The notes under the pieces were generated by a model. It made no database searches. It saw nothing but the letters and a program-made list of their open reading frames with translations, and was not told the DNA's origin. A program made the translations under genes and the position numbers. DNA of 64,000 nucleotides, taken from the NCBI GenBank assembly GCA_950295325.1, contig OX485806.1, forward strand, positions 22,382,001 to 22,446,000, read 5' to 3'. Of the stretch, positions 32,714 to 46,800 are shown piece after piece (positions within the stretch are counted from its first letter, which is position 1; every line of letters starts with the position of its first letter). This stretch comes from Polytrichum commune. Taxonomy: Eukaryota > Streptophyta > Polytrichopsida > Polytrichales > Polytrichaceae.

Positions 32714-35700
32714 TACGTATGAGTTTCCAACGACCTGGAATGAATACCTTGAGTCGTTACCAACGGGAGGTTCTTGGAAATCCTTTGCTTCTAAGTAACG
32801 ACCCCAACATAACCTAACATGCTCAGCACTGAAACCTGAGCTAACCTCAGTTTGCCTACATGAATTGCAATTAACTCAGGGAAGAAAAATACGATTTACC
32901 GGTACTGGTTACGGAGGGAAACCCTTAACATACACTAAGGCCCACGAGGGGGGGGTCAATTATGAGCATGCCGGGACAGTCTTCTATTTGACAATTGACT
33001 CAAGGCATGGGATGATGTTAGTATTGTACTAATATCATTTCAAAAACCATATATAATGAGGACCTCACCCTTTTTCGATACCAGCAGGGTATAGATCATT
33101 GAGGGTGCTTTTATTTCAGTGTCCTTTGGGCATGTATATTATACAAGAAGCTTCATAAATGCTCCTGATATCGATATGATTTAGAATGGTGATGACCATA
33201 TAATAACTCACGTATATTGTAGAGGGCTCCCTATTCCGACACAAAACGATTATATTTCCCCTCTTAAATCTGCCACGTGTCATGCTCGCATTCGTCGCGA
33301 CCCACTTGTATCCCACGTGGGAAACTACATTCAGGCACATGTAAAGATGAGATAGAGGGAGCCTCTATGGTAGACACTGAAGATTCTGGGTCTCACTTGA
33401 ATAAAATTCCCTGTGGTTTGTATACCACAAGTTTTTTAATATGGGTTTCTGAACCAAGCCAGCCATTCAACCACTGACTGATTAGAAAGGAATCCAATGC
33501 CAGGCTGAGAAGCCGAGGTATTAGAGGGAGGGGGCGACGGGGAGTGACGGGTGTATACCCGGAGGGTAGCGATAATGTCCGGGTATAAGAAAATCCGAGG
33601 TGGCAATGGGGAGGGGATTGGGAGATACCCAGGGGACAGGGTATGGAACAGGGTAAGGGTAAGGGGGTTCCGCGGGTGGTGGAAGAGCGGTGAGGAACGG
33701 GGGTGGTCGTCTCTTCGCAGGGCAGGGCCGGAGTGAGGAGTGAGCACAGAGGACGGAGAATGATCATCACGACGCATTAGCATTAGCATTAGCGAGCAAG
33801 GGCATAGCATTCATCCTCCTTAACACGATTCCTCGCCGACAGACGGAGTGTCGGAACTTGAAACCGAGAACTTGTGCAAGGTTTAGGGTTTGGAGGGGAG
33901 GGCGACATCAGGCTCATTTGTCGCAAGTGTTGGAATTTGAAACCGAGGACCGGCTGCCCCTCCACGGCGGTTGGTGTGGCGATGCAGAGCTGACTAATGT
34001 GAGGAGGCTGAGTGTGAGTGAGGCGAGGTAATTTTGGGGAGGAGTAGGGGTTGAGAGAGATGGAAGTTGTGAGTTTTGCGACATAGTTAGGGTTTGGTGG
34101 CACTAATTCGTTTTTCGAGATGTCTAATGTGAGAATGCTGGGTTTGCGGAACTAAGTACCGAAGGATGGACCACATTTTGGCGCTCTCTGTAGTAAATTC
34201 GTTAACTTTGAGAAGCTGTTGAATCTAGTTGATCATCATTTCATACAAGGGGATAGCTGTGCGGAAGGTGCTGAGCAAGGGGTTCAGGCAGACATGGTGA
34301 AGTGTTGAGAAGGCAGTAATTCTTTACGCGGGTTTTGCGACTCCTACATCTATGGACCCGATCCCAGCCCATCTCGGTCATGTTGCAGTGCTTTGGTAAG
34401 CTTGACCTACGCAGTCTCAATGAGCCTGTGCCGCATGCTCACCTCGCCAGTCACCTCCCACATTACCTGCACCAAACTCCAAGCGCTGTGCAGCCATTTC
34501 TGCTCGCTTGCTATACAAACACAAACTTGCCCAGGTAAAAATTGATTCAACAACCATATGCTACTTCGGATGGAGTCACTTGCTTTAATTTAGTCCCAGC
34601 CGTCCATAGGCTAGGAGGGTCTGAAACTCATCACCTCTGTCCCAATATCTGAGATTGTGGTAGATGTGCCCCTTTCAATAGTGGTTGCGGTCTTATATAA
34701 ATATGCCTGCTGATCCATGGTAGGGAGTTCCAAACATTCTGAATTAGCTTCAGCTTTATCCTGTGATAGTGGTTTGCGTATTCGGAATGGTAATTAACTC
34801 AGAAGATAGATAACTTCGACTGCAAAATTCATCATCGTGCAATAATATCATATGGAGGAGGTCCGAGAACAATCGATGCACAATTGTTTCAAAAAACTAC
34901 TAGTATCAGCCATTTGTTGTGAAGTTGCTGCTAGTAAGGTATGCGGGTGTTATTCGGTTAGTTTTTCTCGTTTTCCATCTTCTTATGATTATATATATCT
35001 ACCTCTTGAAATGCATTAGCAAAGCTTTGATGAAACATAAAATAGCAGATTCTACATTGGATCTTTCCTGTTTTAGTAATGGTTGTTGGAAGTGCATGCG
35101 TGTTGATTCCCTAGATTATAACATTGGGCTTCTCAATGGTGTTGACTGTTGAGTGCAGGGTAGTTATAAAAAATTGAAAACTTAGTCTGATCTCTTTTAA
35201 ACATGTGACTGGTGTTGTCCCTTCTTAGATCCACACCTAACCGCGCACCATTCAAATATAGGTGTACAATCCAGAATAGGGATTACTACTTTTTTCTAGG
35301 TGTGGGATCTCTTGTTTTTTTTCTTCTTTCTGCCATATCTTATTTGCATAAGAGAGGGGTACGAGTGCTAATGAATCAAGATTCTGTAGGGGGACCCAAC
35401 AAACCTTGTCCAGTTCACAGCATTTCTCAACAGATGTCCACTATGTCAAAAATGCCAATCTAATAGACATAAGTCATAATCATGTACGGATCAGAAATTA
35501 GGTGCATAACACCTGCATACCTTCATCTAAAGTCCTTGGGTCCAAAATTTTGCTCTTGACCAAAAGGATGACTCACTATGGGTGTTTCTTTCGCTCTTGG
35601 ACCTTAGGGCAAGGAGCTTGACTGCAGATGTGAGTGAGTCCAAGCCCAAGTATTCTATCTGAGGCTTGAAAAATTTGAGCTGAGTCAAATGCATTTGTGA

Positions 35701-37382
35701 TTGGACAAAGATTATCAACATCCATGATCCTTGGATTAATAACATATGTTCATGTACCCTTATGAATAACATTCATGATTCCTTAGATTTGTGTACTCAT
35801 TGGTGATGCATAATCATTTAAAATTAGAAGCAGAGAGGGGTTGGTGGTGACATAGTTCATTGTCGTATGGGATGTCTTTTGGCTCATCATGTTTTTGGGT
35901 CATTGGGTTTTGCCTCAACAGGTATTATACTCAACAGCTAGAGGATTGACGATAAGAGCATGGCTTTGCATGCTGGTGGGAACAATGGCAAGGGAGCGAG
36001 CAGGCAATATGTCTTGCAAACTCAAACTCTTCTCACTTTTTGATGAGGCTACAGAGCATGAGGTGATAGGACCTGTTAACACTAGCAAGAATTAACCAAC
36101 CATATTTTACTTTATGAGTTAGGTTAGAAGCTGTTGGTGCCATTAATCGGCCATTCAATTTTTAGGACCAAAATCAAAATGCTGAACATAGTTAAGTTAT
36201 AGAGAATTAACACAATCCAATCAGAGGTTTATGTTGTTCCAACTCAACATGAGGTGGCAGATTCCTCTAAGCGCCCACAAGTTGGTGATGTCTCTATAAT
36301 CTTTGACTTTACGCAACCTGATTTTGTGGCACTCAAGTGAATTGGAGGAAGGTGGAGATTTAGAGGTACCTGGACCTCCAAATGTGTTTAGGAATGTATG
36401 TGGCGCTGTTGGAATATTTGTTGATGCAAATGGCAGTAAGGTTCGCAAGTTTAGTTAATGACTGCAGTTTTGCATCGAACATTTGATTCAAGTTTGTGTA
36501 AAAATGCAATAACAGTCTAATAACATTTGGTTGCACAAAAATCCATGCTTTGTAAATATTGGCAGGGTATTATAAAATACCTAGTTAGAAAACTTGATGT
36601 GATTCAAGGAACCCAATGTGGCAGGGAGATCTGGAGATATGTAAGACAAAATCAAACTTGAATGCACTTCCTTGTGGTTTTTTTCTTAAGTAGCGTAGGA
36701 ACATTGGAGTTGTTTAATAAAAGTATTGCTGGAAAAACCCCTATGGTGGTTTGAAAATAGAAGATGGGTCTTGAATCTGCTTTACCTCAATAATGTAGTC
36801 AAGTAGAAGGCACCATGGTGGAGTGCAGAGAGCAATCTTGTTTCCTGGTAAGATTGATACACTTGTCCACCATTTGCTTCCTTAATGATCTTTGGGCTTA
36901 GTGTTTATTCGTGTGGCATTGTCACAGGTTTATTATGGACTTAATGCTGAAAGTATGGGGGACATTCTTGCAAATGATGCTTTAAATTGTTGCTACGGAC
37001 ACCAACTCTTCACTAGTAAGGTTCTTGCATTTCGAATTGTCATGATTTTGTAGCTCCTAATATTTCTCATATGGTATTTGGAAAACCTATTAAGATAATG
37101 TTGTTGTGACTGCGTTGCTTGAGACATATTGCACGGAGGAATTTTAGAGGTGAATCATCTTGGTTTGTAGTATGTGCAGTGGGTGGTGACTTGCTGTTAC
37201 TGATAGCTTTTCTGGTTGAGGACTTGCCAGGTCCAAGGAAGCTCTGGAGTAATGTTGTTGGGATGTTACCATTCTGAGCTTCTCAAGCCATGAAAAGCAC
37301 GGGTCGGGTGCACACCTCCTTGTACAGGTAAGGAAACCAAGAGAGGGGTGGAATATATCTGGTTGTTAATGCAAACAGTGGG
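32714..37382. other. upstream region of the MBD9-like gene; promoter and 5' exons not resolved
   Basis: From about 33490 to 34540 base composition shifts to GC-rich, with G-runs and a GCATTA triplet repeat near 33774-33794. This is plausible for the promoter and 5' UTR of the downstream gene. A short frame from ATG 34353 ends at a good donor (TTTG/GTAAGC near 34395). Candidate exon-like open stretches at 35922-36060 and 36337-36430 could not be joined into one frame. A dispersed repeat occupies about 34935-35290. I cannot name the transcription start. Confidence 0.4.
34935..35290 (+). repeat. dispersed repeat, copy 1
   Basis: It starts TATGCGGGTGTTATTCGGTT and runs through GCATTAGCAAAGCTTTGATG, TGTTGATT, a GAGTGCAG phrase, AAACATGTG and CATTCAAATATAGGTGT. 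The same blocks in the same order occur at about 62845-63060 and 63755-64000 (first part) and at about 54415-54600 (second part). Class unknown; I see no TIR, LTR or coding capacity. Confidence 0.6.
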
Positions 37383-37883
37383 ATGGATACCTCTCTGCTA
37401 GGGGGAGTTCCATCTCAAGTACCTCTGCAGGTGGAGGCATGGGTAGTCCCCAAAATTATCCCTGGAAAGCAAGGTGCAGTGGGTGGTGCCGAGGTGCACA
37501 CAGGAGGGGTACTCAATTCAGAAGGTGGCAATGAAACAGACCAGGTCAAGTTGAGAACTACCTATGGTGGTTCAAATGTGCCGGCAAGTATGTCAAAGGA
37601 GGGCATTTCTGAATCCAGGTTGTTTGCTCCACCAATATTGGTCCCCCCTAAAGTTTTGAACCTTCAGCAATCAACTGCCATAGGTGGTGATGTAAATCAT
37701 GGACAAGTTGGGCCAAGTAAGGAGAAAAGGCCTGAAGAAAATGGAGCATCAAAGGGGGTAGGAGAAAGGGACTTCACTTCGGATTCACATAAACTCGTTG
37801 CCAAAGAGTCAACTCAAGTGAGAACTGAGGTGAGAAACCTACATAAAGCTGCCAATAAGAGAAGCAAACAAGCGGCTATAGGA
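37383..37883 (+). CDS. MBD9: MBD9-like gene, candidate first modelled exon
   Basis: Open frame from ATG 37383 to a possible donor GGA/GTGATT at 37883, which keeps phase with the next exon. The translation is low-complexity, rich in Gly, Val, Ser and Lys, with no domain. An alternative start is ATG 37290, joined through a very short 51-nt intron (37328-37378, TACAG/GTAAGG...CAAACAG); that also keeps the frame. The IDLNE-like N-terminal motif common in seed-plant MBD9 was not found, so further 5' exons may exist. Confidence 0.45.
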
Positions 37884-40800
37884 GTGATTCATAGTTACAA
37901 TTTTTTTAGTTTAGGTGCTCGTCTTACTTCTCGTCGTGGGCAAGGATTGGGAACCTGTCAATGTTATTTGATTTGTGAAACATGTATGCAAACACCAATA
38001 TGTGTCCCCTGCAGCAAGTATTGTGATGTGAATTTGTAGAATCTACATGAATCATCAGATAAGGTTGCAGAAACATGAAAAATATTTTTATTTCCAAGAA
38101 CTTCTATGGGACATGAGGTCTTACACCTTTTATTTGACCACTATGTTTCCTAGAGATTCATTAAAAATTGGACACATGTGTTGAGGGCAATATCTCTCAA
38201 ACATGAGAGTTGCCACTGAGAGTAGTTTTGGCCATAGTATTGACAGCACCCCTTCTCTTCTTTTCGTCTCTAGGTTCTCAAGTAAGTAATTTGGTTCTTT
38301 ATTTCAATGCATCTATGTACATGGTGAATATTGGAAGTAAAAAGATTGAGAGTGTATGTTGTCACTCAGTTACAACTGCCAATGCGGCAATTGGCAAGGA
38401 AGGGTGGCATGTCAAAAGCAGAAGCAGCGGCGGGGCCAAAAAATGTATCGTCAATTGCTGATGCAGTGAAAGAAGGTATATTGATCTGGTTAGATTATTA
38501 TCTACAAATTGATCTAGAAATACTTCAAGATGGAAATCTTGATTTTGATGCACTTAGCATGAGAGAGGGTGGTTGCATGCTCTAGGTTTGCCTCAACATG
38601 GACCTGAATTGCAGGTAGGTCAGTTTTTGAAGAGAGTCCCAATATATGTCTACATGATGTTGAATATGATGTTACATGAGTGATGGTGACATGCTTTGTA
38701 AGGCTTTGTACCAGCATTTCTTTTTGTGATATAAAATCAAGAGTGATTTGTTTTTGGCCAACTAGCACATCATGCATTGCAATATATCACAATTCCTGAC
38801 CTGTGGTGGGGGTTGCACAGGAATATTGAAGAAAGAGAGAGAGCAAGATAAAAAGGAGGCATTAGAAGCAGTGATGGCAATTCATGGGAGGAGTAAACAT
38901 GCTACTGGGCATGTTGCAAAGTTTCCTGGAGTAATAGGACCTGAGAGTGGGAGATTGTGCCAATGTTGCAATACTCCAGAAACTCCAAAATCTACTATTT
39001 TCTGCGATAAGTGTGAGAGGGGTTTCCATGTTGAATGTGTGAAACTTTGGCCAAAGACAGCTCTTGAAATTGATGTGTGGCATTGTGGGCCATGTGGACT
39101 ACAACCAGGTCATTATTGGCCACTTGGCAGGGTTTTAATAAGTTACAAAGATGCAGTTGCTGAATTTCAAAAGTACAATGCAAAATCTTCGACAACAGAC
39201 AAGAGAAGTGAATCAGTGATAGATGAGACTGGCCAGGAGAAGTTTGATGGAGTCCAAGACAATATACACAAAGTTAAGGATATTAGAGACTTTAAGAAGG
39301 AGGCTAGAAAAGGGCAAAACAAAGGAAATATGCCAGGGATTCCTAGTCAGGCAGTAGTTTCAAAGGCAGAAACTATTCCTATTGTGCATTTGCATGTCCA
39401 TGATACTGTCACTAGTACAGTTATGAGGCCTGAGCATGCTGGTATTGTGCACACACACGGAGGGATCTCACAACAACCAAAGTAATTGTTACTACCTTTC
39501 TTTTACCACTTATTTTTTTGAGGCATGCAGGGTTCACAACCCTTGTCCTTGCTATGTTCTAGTATACATAGATCATAGAGATAGACAACTTGGGTTGATG
39601 GGGTTAGTGTTTAATGTAATGTGCATCTTGCAATATCTCAAAATGTGTACTACCTGCTTGCTCAATATTGCCTTAGTCACCTTGTGGAAGTGCTAAAGAA
39701 AGAAGGAAACCATTTAAGGCCTTATTGCCGGGGGAGATATTTTGCTCATCAATGTGGTCAAATACATGAAGTGTTCCTTAGCATCTCTCAATTGTAATTT
39801 AGATATGGTTGGTCAAGGTTAGCCTTTGTAAGTTGTTGTGCATTATAATCAATGATTTGCTCACGTCAAGTACCGTGGTTTTTTTTGGCAGGACCTACCT
39901 GTATCCTGGATATGTTCCCATCCAGCCCAGGCCCCAGTACAATTCTACAGCTCCAATTGTAAATTTTCTTGTCCCACCAGATGCAACTGTTGTTCGGGGT
40001 TTAATATCTCCAATTGCTTCTACACGATCTACTCATCAACCTGCAACTGCTTTGCCATATACTAAGTACACACTAAGTGATGCACCAGGATTACAGTATG
40101 CAGGACCTACATCCACACATGCGACTCCAACAAAAATCACCTATATGACGACTCTAGACACACTGCCTGAATCTCAAAAACCTCTGGTTGTGAATCAACA
40201 TATGGGGATCACAGACTCAAATGTCTCAAAGTCTTCAAACCTGCCATCCACATCCAACCAAAGCTATCTCCAACACAAGACAGGTCCACCACTTGGACCG
40301 TTCAACATAGAAGTTTCATCTACAGAAGACCTCAGACCTGCTATACCCGGTGTTCCATATACTGAAAGGGAAGAATTGCTTAGAGAGGCAAAAGAGTCTT
40401 TAACTCAGTTACGGACATTCATAACTGCAATTAGGGGTAATCTTGGAGAAGGCTGGGAAGTTGTTTTACGGAGGAGGCCCACAGGGGCACAAGAGAAGTT
40501 CTACCTATCACCATTGAAGAGGAAATATAGATCAAGGCTGGACGTGGGCCGATACCTTGGGCTTGTGGATGACCCAAGATGTCAGAGACCTAAATCAATT
40601 GAAGTGGTATCCTCAATGGGAAACGTTTTGGAGAAGACAATGGTCAAGCAATCTGTAGAACCGACCCTTGAAGCGGTCTGAATCTGAACCCGGCCTTCTT
40701 CCAACTTTTGAAGTCTTGCCTTTTGTTGCAATTCATGTCATGAGAAGTAAAAAACATGTAATATCTGATGTAACGGCTACACTAAATATGATACTTAGTT

Positions 40801-43800
40801 TCACTTACTATTCGGAGTGTTCCTGTATCTTTTTACTATTAATGTAATTTATTACCAAGTAAAGATGTTAATGTTCTATGATGTCCAAATCACCAATTTG
40901 ACCTTTGTTGGTAAAAAAAGAGATGTGCAGTAAACAGTTATACCATTGTGTAATTTCAAATAGTAAGTGACACTAAATATCATATTTAGTGTAGTCCTCC
41001 TTTTCATCCTCGTTGTTTTCTTGTCATCCTTCGGTCCATGTTCTATATGTAATTGCCTGGTAACCTTTATATTCAAGCATTTTTTGCTCCCAAAAATTAA
41101 AAGGATATGTTCTTGTGGATTCTCTCTTGCAGAGAAATTTGCCCATGTTTTGTGGAGATATTATGATTGAGAAGCTTGGTGTAGTGGACTGCCGACCAAC
41201 GTACTCTAGTGAAAATCAGGTCTGGCCTGTTGGCTTTCGGTCTTCATGGCATGACACTGAGACAGGTTCATATTGCATCAGTGAAGTAGGAGATGGTGGG
41301 GACTCAGGGCCAGTTTTTCGGGTTACAAGAAAGCTTGTGATAGGTCACACAACAATGGTTAATGGCCATGTATCAAGTACACCACAGAAAAATGCACATT
41401 GTGGTGGTGAGTCTACTGCCGAAGTTGAGAAAGCTAGTGCACTTGGAGTGATTGCTCAAGGCAGTGGACCTCATCTTGAAAATGTGGACTTAGAAAAGAC
41501 TTCTGAAGGCCATCATGCTGTGATCGACTTGACTGAATCTGCTGAAGAGAAGGATGCCCCTGTAGCAAGGGACATTATGGATGAAAGGTATTCCTTTTTA
41601 GATGTGAAAAGAAGTTACAAGACTGTGAGTAATGGAATGGGGGAATCTGGTTTGGAAAACTTGAAGACACCCAACTGCCACTCAGAAGTGCCTATCAATG
41701 TAATTGATCTCTCTGATGAAGAGGACGATATACCTCCAGCACTCACTCTTCCGAGAGACATTTTGGATGCAAAATACTCATTCCTGGATGTAAGCAAAGC
41801 TGAAAACAATGGAGGCAGTTCTAGTCCCGCAGTTCCAGCTGTTTATGAGAAACATAGGGTCCAAATGAAGGAAGCGGTGCCTGATTATGAAAGGAGAAGA
41901 TCTGCAGGAGTATTACCGCCAGTTGTAAAGCCTCTTCCAAATATATTGATGGAAGAGCTCTCTGTGGAAGCTCGGACTTCAGCAGAAGCATGGAAGTTAT
42001 TTGCAAAGCAATTTGTAGATCATTGCAAGAAGTCTTTGGGGTCTGGGGCGAATTGCACAGTCCCCATCTTGGAGGCAACAGATGAATATGTGGTTTTTAA
42101 TGCAGTGGTTCCTGATTCTGAGGGCGGAGTCACAGACAAGGGTAAACCAGACTTCTCAACTCAAAAAAGTATGGAAAAAAGGGAGACAACAAAAGCTTTG
42201 ATGTACGCAAAACTAGAGAAGAGGTTAGGGGAGGATCACTTTGGATTGAGCTTACCAGCAGTGCAAAGGATGATTAAAGCTCTTCACGTTGACAGGACGA
42301 TTGAGCTTGACATACCATTCCAAAGAGATGCTGAGCCAATTGTCAATGCAGTAGTGACTGAAGCTGTGGTCGCACCATCAGTAGAAATGGCAAAAATGGC
42401 AGCTGCTCTTTCTGCTCCCTCTTGGAGAAAACGGAAGAGGAAACATCAAGAGGCAATGTCAACTAATCTAACAGGCAGGAAGTTGCACCCAATAGTTCAT
42501 CTTATATATACGAATTTGTATCATTTCTGCACCAGATTGCAAGTGGTGTACGTCTTTGAAGTCTATGTCAAATGTCAAAGATCCACATTCTTCCCAATAC
42601 AAAGAGTGTGCCTTATGTCTGTTGTTTTTTTATCCTTTTTGGATACATACTTTCTCTTCCCCAGGGGACGTTGGATGCTTGATCCTTTGTAGATTGTACA
42701 TTTTGCAATCCTATTTCGAGTAAACTAGTTTCACATGATCAATTTGTGCAGTAGATGCAGGTGAAGAAACTGGGAAGAAGGCAAGGGCACTGCCTCCTGA
42801 TGTTGTAGCTTCACATCAAGCAAGTTTGGCAACATGTGAGAAGAGTGCAATTGAAAAGATTGCATGTCACAATGAATTTGTCCCTGCCATGGTAATGCTG
42901 CCACCAGCCCCAGCACTGTTACCAGTGTTGACACCAGCACCAGCCCCAGTATTACCCCCTGTAATTGTGGAGGAGCCACGTCAACCACCCCCAGCTGGCC
43001 TCCCTGTTCTGAAAAGGCTACCTCCAGATCTTGTTGGGGATTTACTTCAAGTAATTTATACATTCTACAAGTCCAATTTGCATCTTGTATACCCATGTGT
43101 TCCTGATGCAGCTTATGTGAATAGCTGCAGCACTTAGAATTGGAAGTATGATGTCATGGTTCGCTGGCATATGTATCTGGATTGAAAATATTGTTTTTCT
43201 GATTTGATCAAATTATTGACAATTTTAATTTCTTCTTGGTAACAACTCAACTAGGAGTGAAATGTTGAAATTTAGAAGTGCTTTAGTAACTTGAAAGTCC
43301 ATATATTGACTGTCATTGCATTGAAATCTCACTGTAGCTTGACATTGTTATCATAATTGGTGGTAGGCATGGTACGACACTAAAGTGGAAGCTTATAAAT
43401 AAATAAATATATATATGTGTGTGTGTGTGTGGTGTTTGGCAACAGGTGTGGGAGTTTCTGTGTCGATTTTCAGAGTTGCTTGGGCAGGAGTCGCAGCTGA
43501 GCCTTGAAGACCTTGAAGAAGGGCTTGTTGACATGGGACCGGCAGTACCAGAACTTAAAATCTCAAGTGATGACAAGGAAGGGGTGAAAGAAACTGGGGA
43601 GAAGGAAGTAGGTACAGTCTCGTCTCTGTCCGAGCAACTTCCATTGGCAGGTCTGGACGGAGAGAAAATTGTGGGGTTCCTTGATGAGTCTGGCGAGAAG
43701 GACATTTCAATGGACATCAAACCGTGTGATGGGGTGACTGCTGCTGAGGACACCAGGCAAGACTCTGTGGATGTAGGAAATGATGCTCAACACAAGGGCA

Positions 43801-46800
43801 TAACACCCGTTGAGGAAACTTGCATAGATGCTGAAAGATCAGATATTCTGACAACGAGGGGAAATGAAAAGCAACAGAATGCTTCTGAGGATGGGAGTCA
43901 TTGTGGAACAGAAAGGAAAAACTTGGAAGCACCTGAGAAAGGCCCAAGTGGAAATGACAATTCTGTTGCCTTTTCTGATGGAACAATAAGCCGCGGTCTT
44001 ACATCTCTGGCATGGGCGCACATTCCCTTACTAAAATTTTTGATGTCAGATTTGAAGTTCCGAGTGCAAGGGTCTTTGAACGAGGCAGAAACTGATGAAC
44101 CGAAGAAGAGAGGAAGGAGACGGGTCATTGATATAGGACCTTTGCCACCTGAATTTGGTGATGACCTTCCAATGAATCCCATCACATGGCCTGAACTGGC
44201 ACACAGATATCTAGTTGCCCTTCTTGATGTGAAGAAGCAGGGTGACTTAACAGAGCTAGCACCTGAGGAGCGGAAAAAGATCGTTCGATTTTTTGAGGGA
44301 GATGGTGGTGTGATGGGTGGTGCTGTTGAGGGGATTGTGGGTGTGGAGAGCGATGCTCAGGTCAGTAATGTTTATAGTGAATATTTGAGCAATCTCTTCC
44401 ATTTTTTACAATGTATTTTCATTAATAATCCATCAATTTGTCCCAACTCAATTGGGAGTTAGGAGGTGGCTATGTCCACTGTAGGGCTTTCCCATATTTA
44501 TACTAATATCCCACAAGGTGTTGAAGCCTGATTGAAAAGAAGGTTTAACATTCAGAAGTTGGTAAATTGATATGGATTAGTGCCTGAAAGTTTTAATGGG
44601 CTATGTCTTGATTGTTCAACGACATGCTGTTAGATGCCACCTCTTTATTTTGTTTGGATCTGTACTGCCTTTCAGTCACTTATGTCTGATGGAGGGACAA
44701 CACATAGTTTTATTGAGGAGGCATGATGATGTAAATGCTGTATGTTGCATTTGATGAGGTTCGAATTGCTGTCCTCATAGTTACAAAGCTGCTGAGGGTA
44801 GTTATTCTCAAATTGGTAAAGCATGCGAAACATCTTTGGATTGAATAGTGGAGTAAATGAGGATTATAAATGATCTTCTTGATCATAATTGAGTACTCTG
44901 ATTTTTACCTCATCCATGCTCAAGAGCTTTATCATCAAACTCTCATTCTACTGATTTGAGTGGTTAAAGATTTAACGATTCACAAGTTACCATACCTCAA
45001 ATCTTGTGATCTATACCTTACTAAATATTCAAAGAAGCGGGGAATGTGTTTCATATTTCTAGAAAGTTTCCTTGGTTCTAGGTTGATTAGGAGTTTATTC
45101 TCTGTTCTTGTTGCAGGTGCTAGCAGAGGCAGAGAAAGAGTTATCTGTTCGAATGCCAAAACAAGTTGAGAAGGATATAGTAATTTTTGTTCCTCAAGAA
45201 TGGGATGTGGCATTAACTCCAGTAAATCCAGCCCCTAAGAAAACTAAGACTGGAAAGGCTGGAGAGAGGCCTGAGGATATACCCAAGTGGGTGGAGGCCT
45301 TGGAACCTGTTCGTAGAATGCCAACAAATTTGGGTACAAAGATCAAGATCCAAGTTCAGGAATCGCTAGACTGTAAACCACCAGAATGGGCTAAAGCTAC
45401 ACTGGATTGGTCACTCAGTAAAGGCATTTTCAAAAGCAATGCTGCAGGCCCAACGAAGGTATTGTTTTAAGACCTGCTTCATGCAATTACTTGTTATTGT
45501 AAATGGCAGGCCTCAAGTTTGAACCCAAGTCTGGTGTACTTCCCTTGTACATCCCCATTTCTCTTGTTGTAGGTTCATTGTGATGTTTTATTGGCTAGAT
45601 CTGGACACCTCCAGGTTCGTAGGAATGAAACCTCTCTGTTTTTGAAATCTCTCCCCCTATTTAGCAGTTCTTTTATGCAGAACATTATCAGTAGTTTCAA
45701 TTGCGTTAACATAGCCACTTGGTGGAAGGTAACATATTTGTGAAGGATCAGTTGTCAGGTTCAGTGGGTCACTGAAAGTACCTCATGTTTTTGTACAGAG
45801 AGCTGTATTGGAGGTATTAGCCCAATACCATGGGGAGGAATTGAAGGCTATAAATGCCCCACGTGTTAGGAAGGTGAAATCAGCCCCTTCTGCAGAACAC
45901 CTTATGCAACGGTGTCGAATAGTTCTTCGTGAAGTTGCAAAAGCAGATACCAAACAAGTATTTTGTAATCTAGTGGGAGGTGCTTACGCTGTCAAGTCAA
46001 GTAAGCCAGCAGTAACTGTAGCTCGTCCCCTGGATTTTCGAACTGTTGATGCACGACTTGCTGCAGGAGCATATGGAGGATCTACAGATGCATTTGCTGC
46101 TGACATGCGACAGGTTCATCATATCACAACTTCCCACTCTTCTGTCCTATTGAGATCTACTTGGGTGAAATGAGGCAACACTGAATTCTTGTCATAAAAG
46201 GACCTTGCCAGTAATTCAGTGTTGACATGTCTGCTGCTCTTATTCTATGTTCAGCTACGATGTTTATGGTATCACATAGTATCATTTACTATGTCGATTT
46301 GGGGGGTGCTATGCCTTTTTATTACAGATTTCATTTTTTATAAACAAAGTAAAGATAAGTACTGTAGTATGAACTTTGGTCAACTTAATATACTTTCGCT
46401 TGGTAAATTTTGACAATCTGAGTAATTGGTTATTGCACTACATTACGCCATATATTAAGTGGCACAAAATGCCAGTAACTGCATTGAAATGTACAAAAAC
46501 TTGTTTGGTACTCTGCTAAGAAAGAAGGCAATCTTGCTGACATCTCACGTTTGCAGATATGGAAAAATGTGGAGGGGGCTCATAAGCCTGGCAGTGTCAT
46601 GGTGGAACTTGCCACAACCTTGTCTCAAATATTTGAGAAGCTGTATCTCAAGCAGGTATAATCATCAAAAATTTAAATTGAATCCCTTCGTTATTTCTGT
46701 AACTGAATATTGAACATGAATGGGAACCTCAGCAAATTTTAAGCACACAAGCTCCATCTCTTCTCTCCCTCTTTACCTGGTGAGATGTACTTTAAAGGTT

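Noticed and set aside
33393-34103. Minus-strand Pro/Ser-rich frames of about 104-125 codons upstream of the MBD9-like gene
   Set aside because: Open because of local GC/G-rich composition; overlapping frames in several phases and no motif or splice structure.
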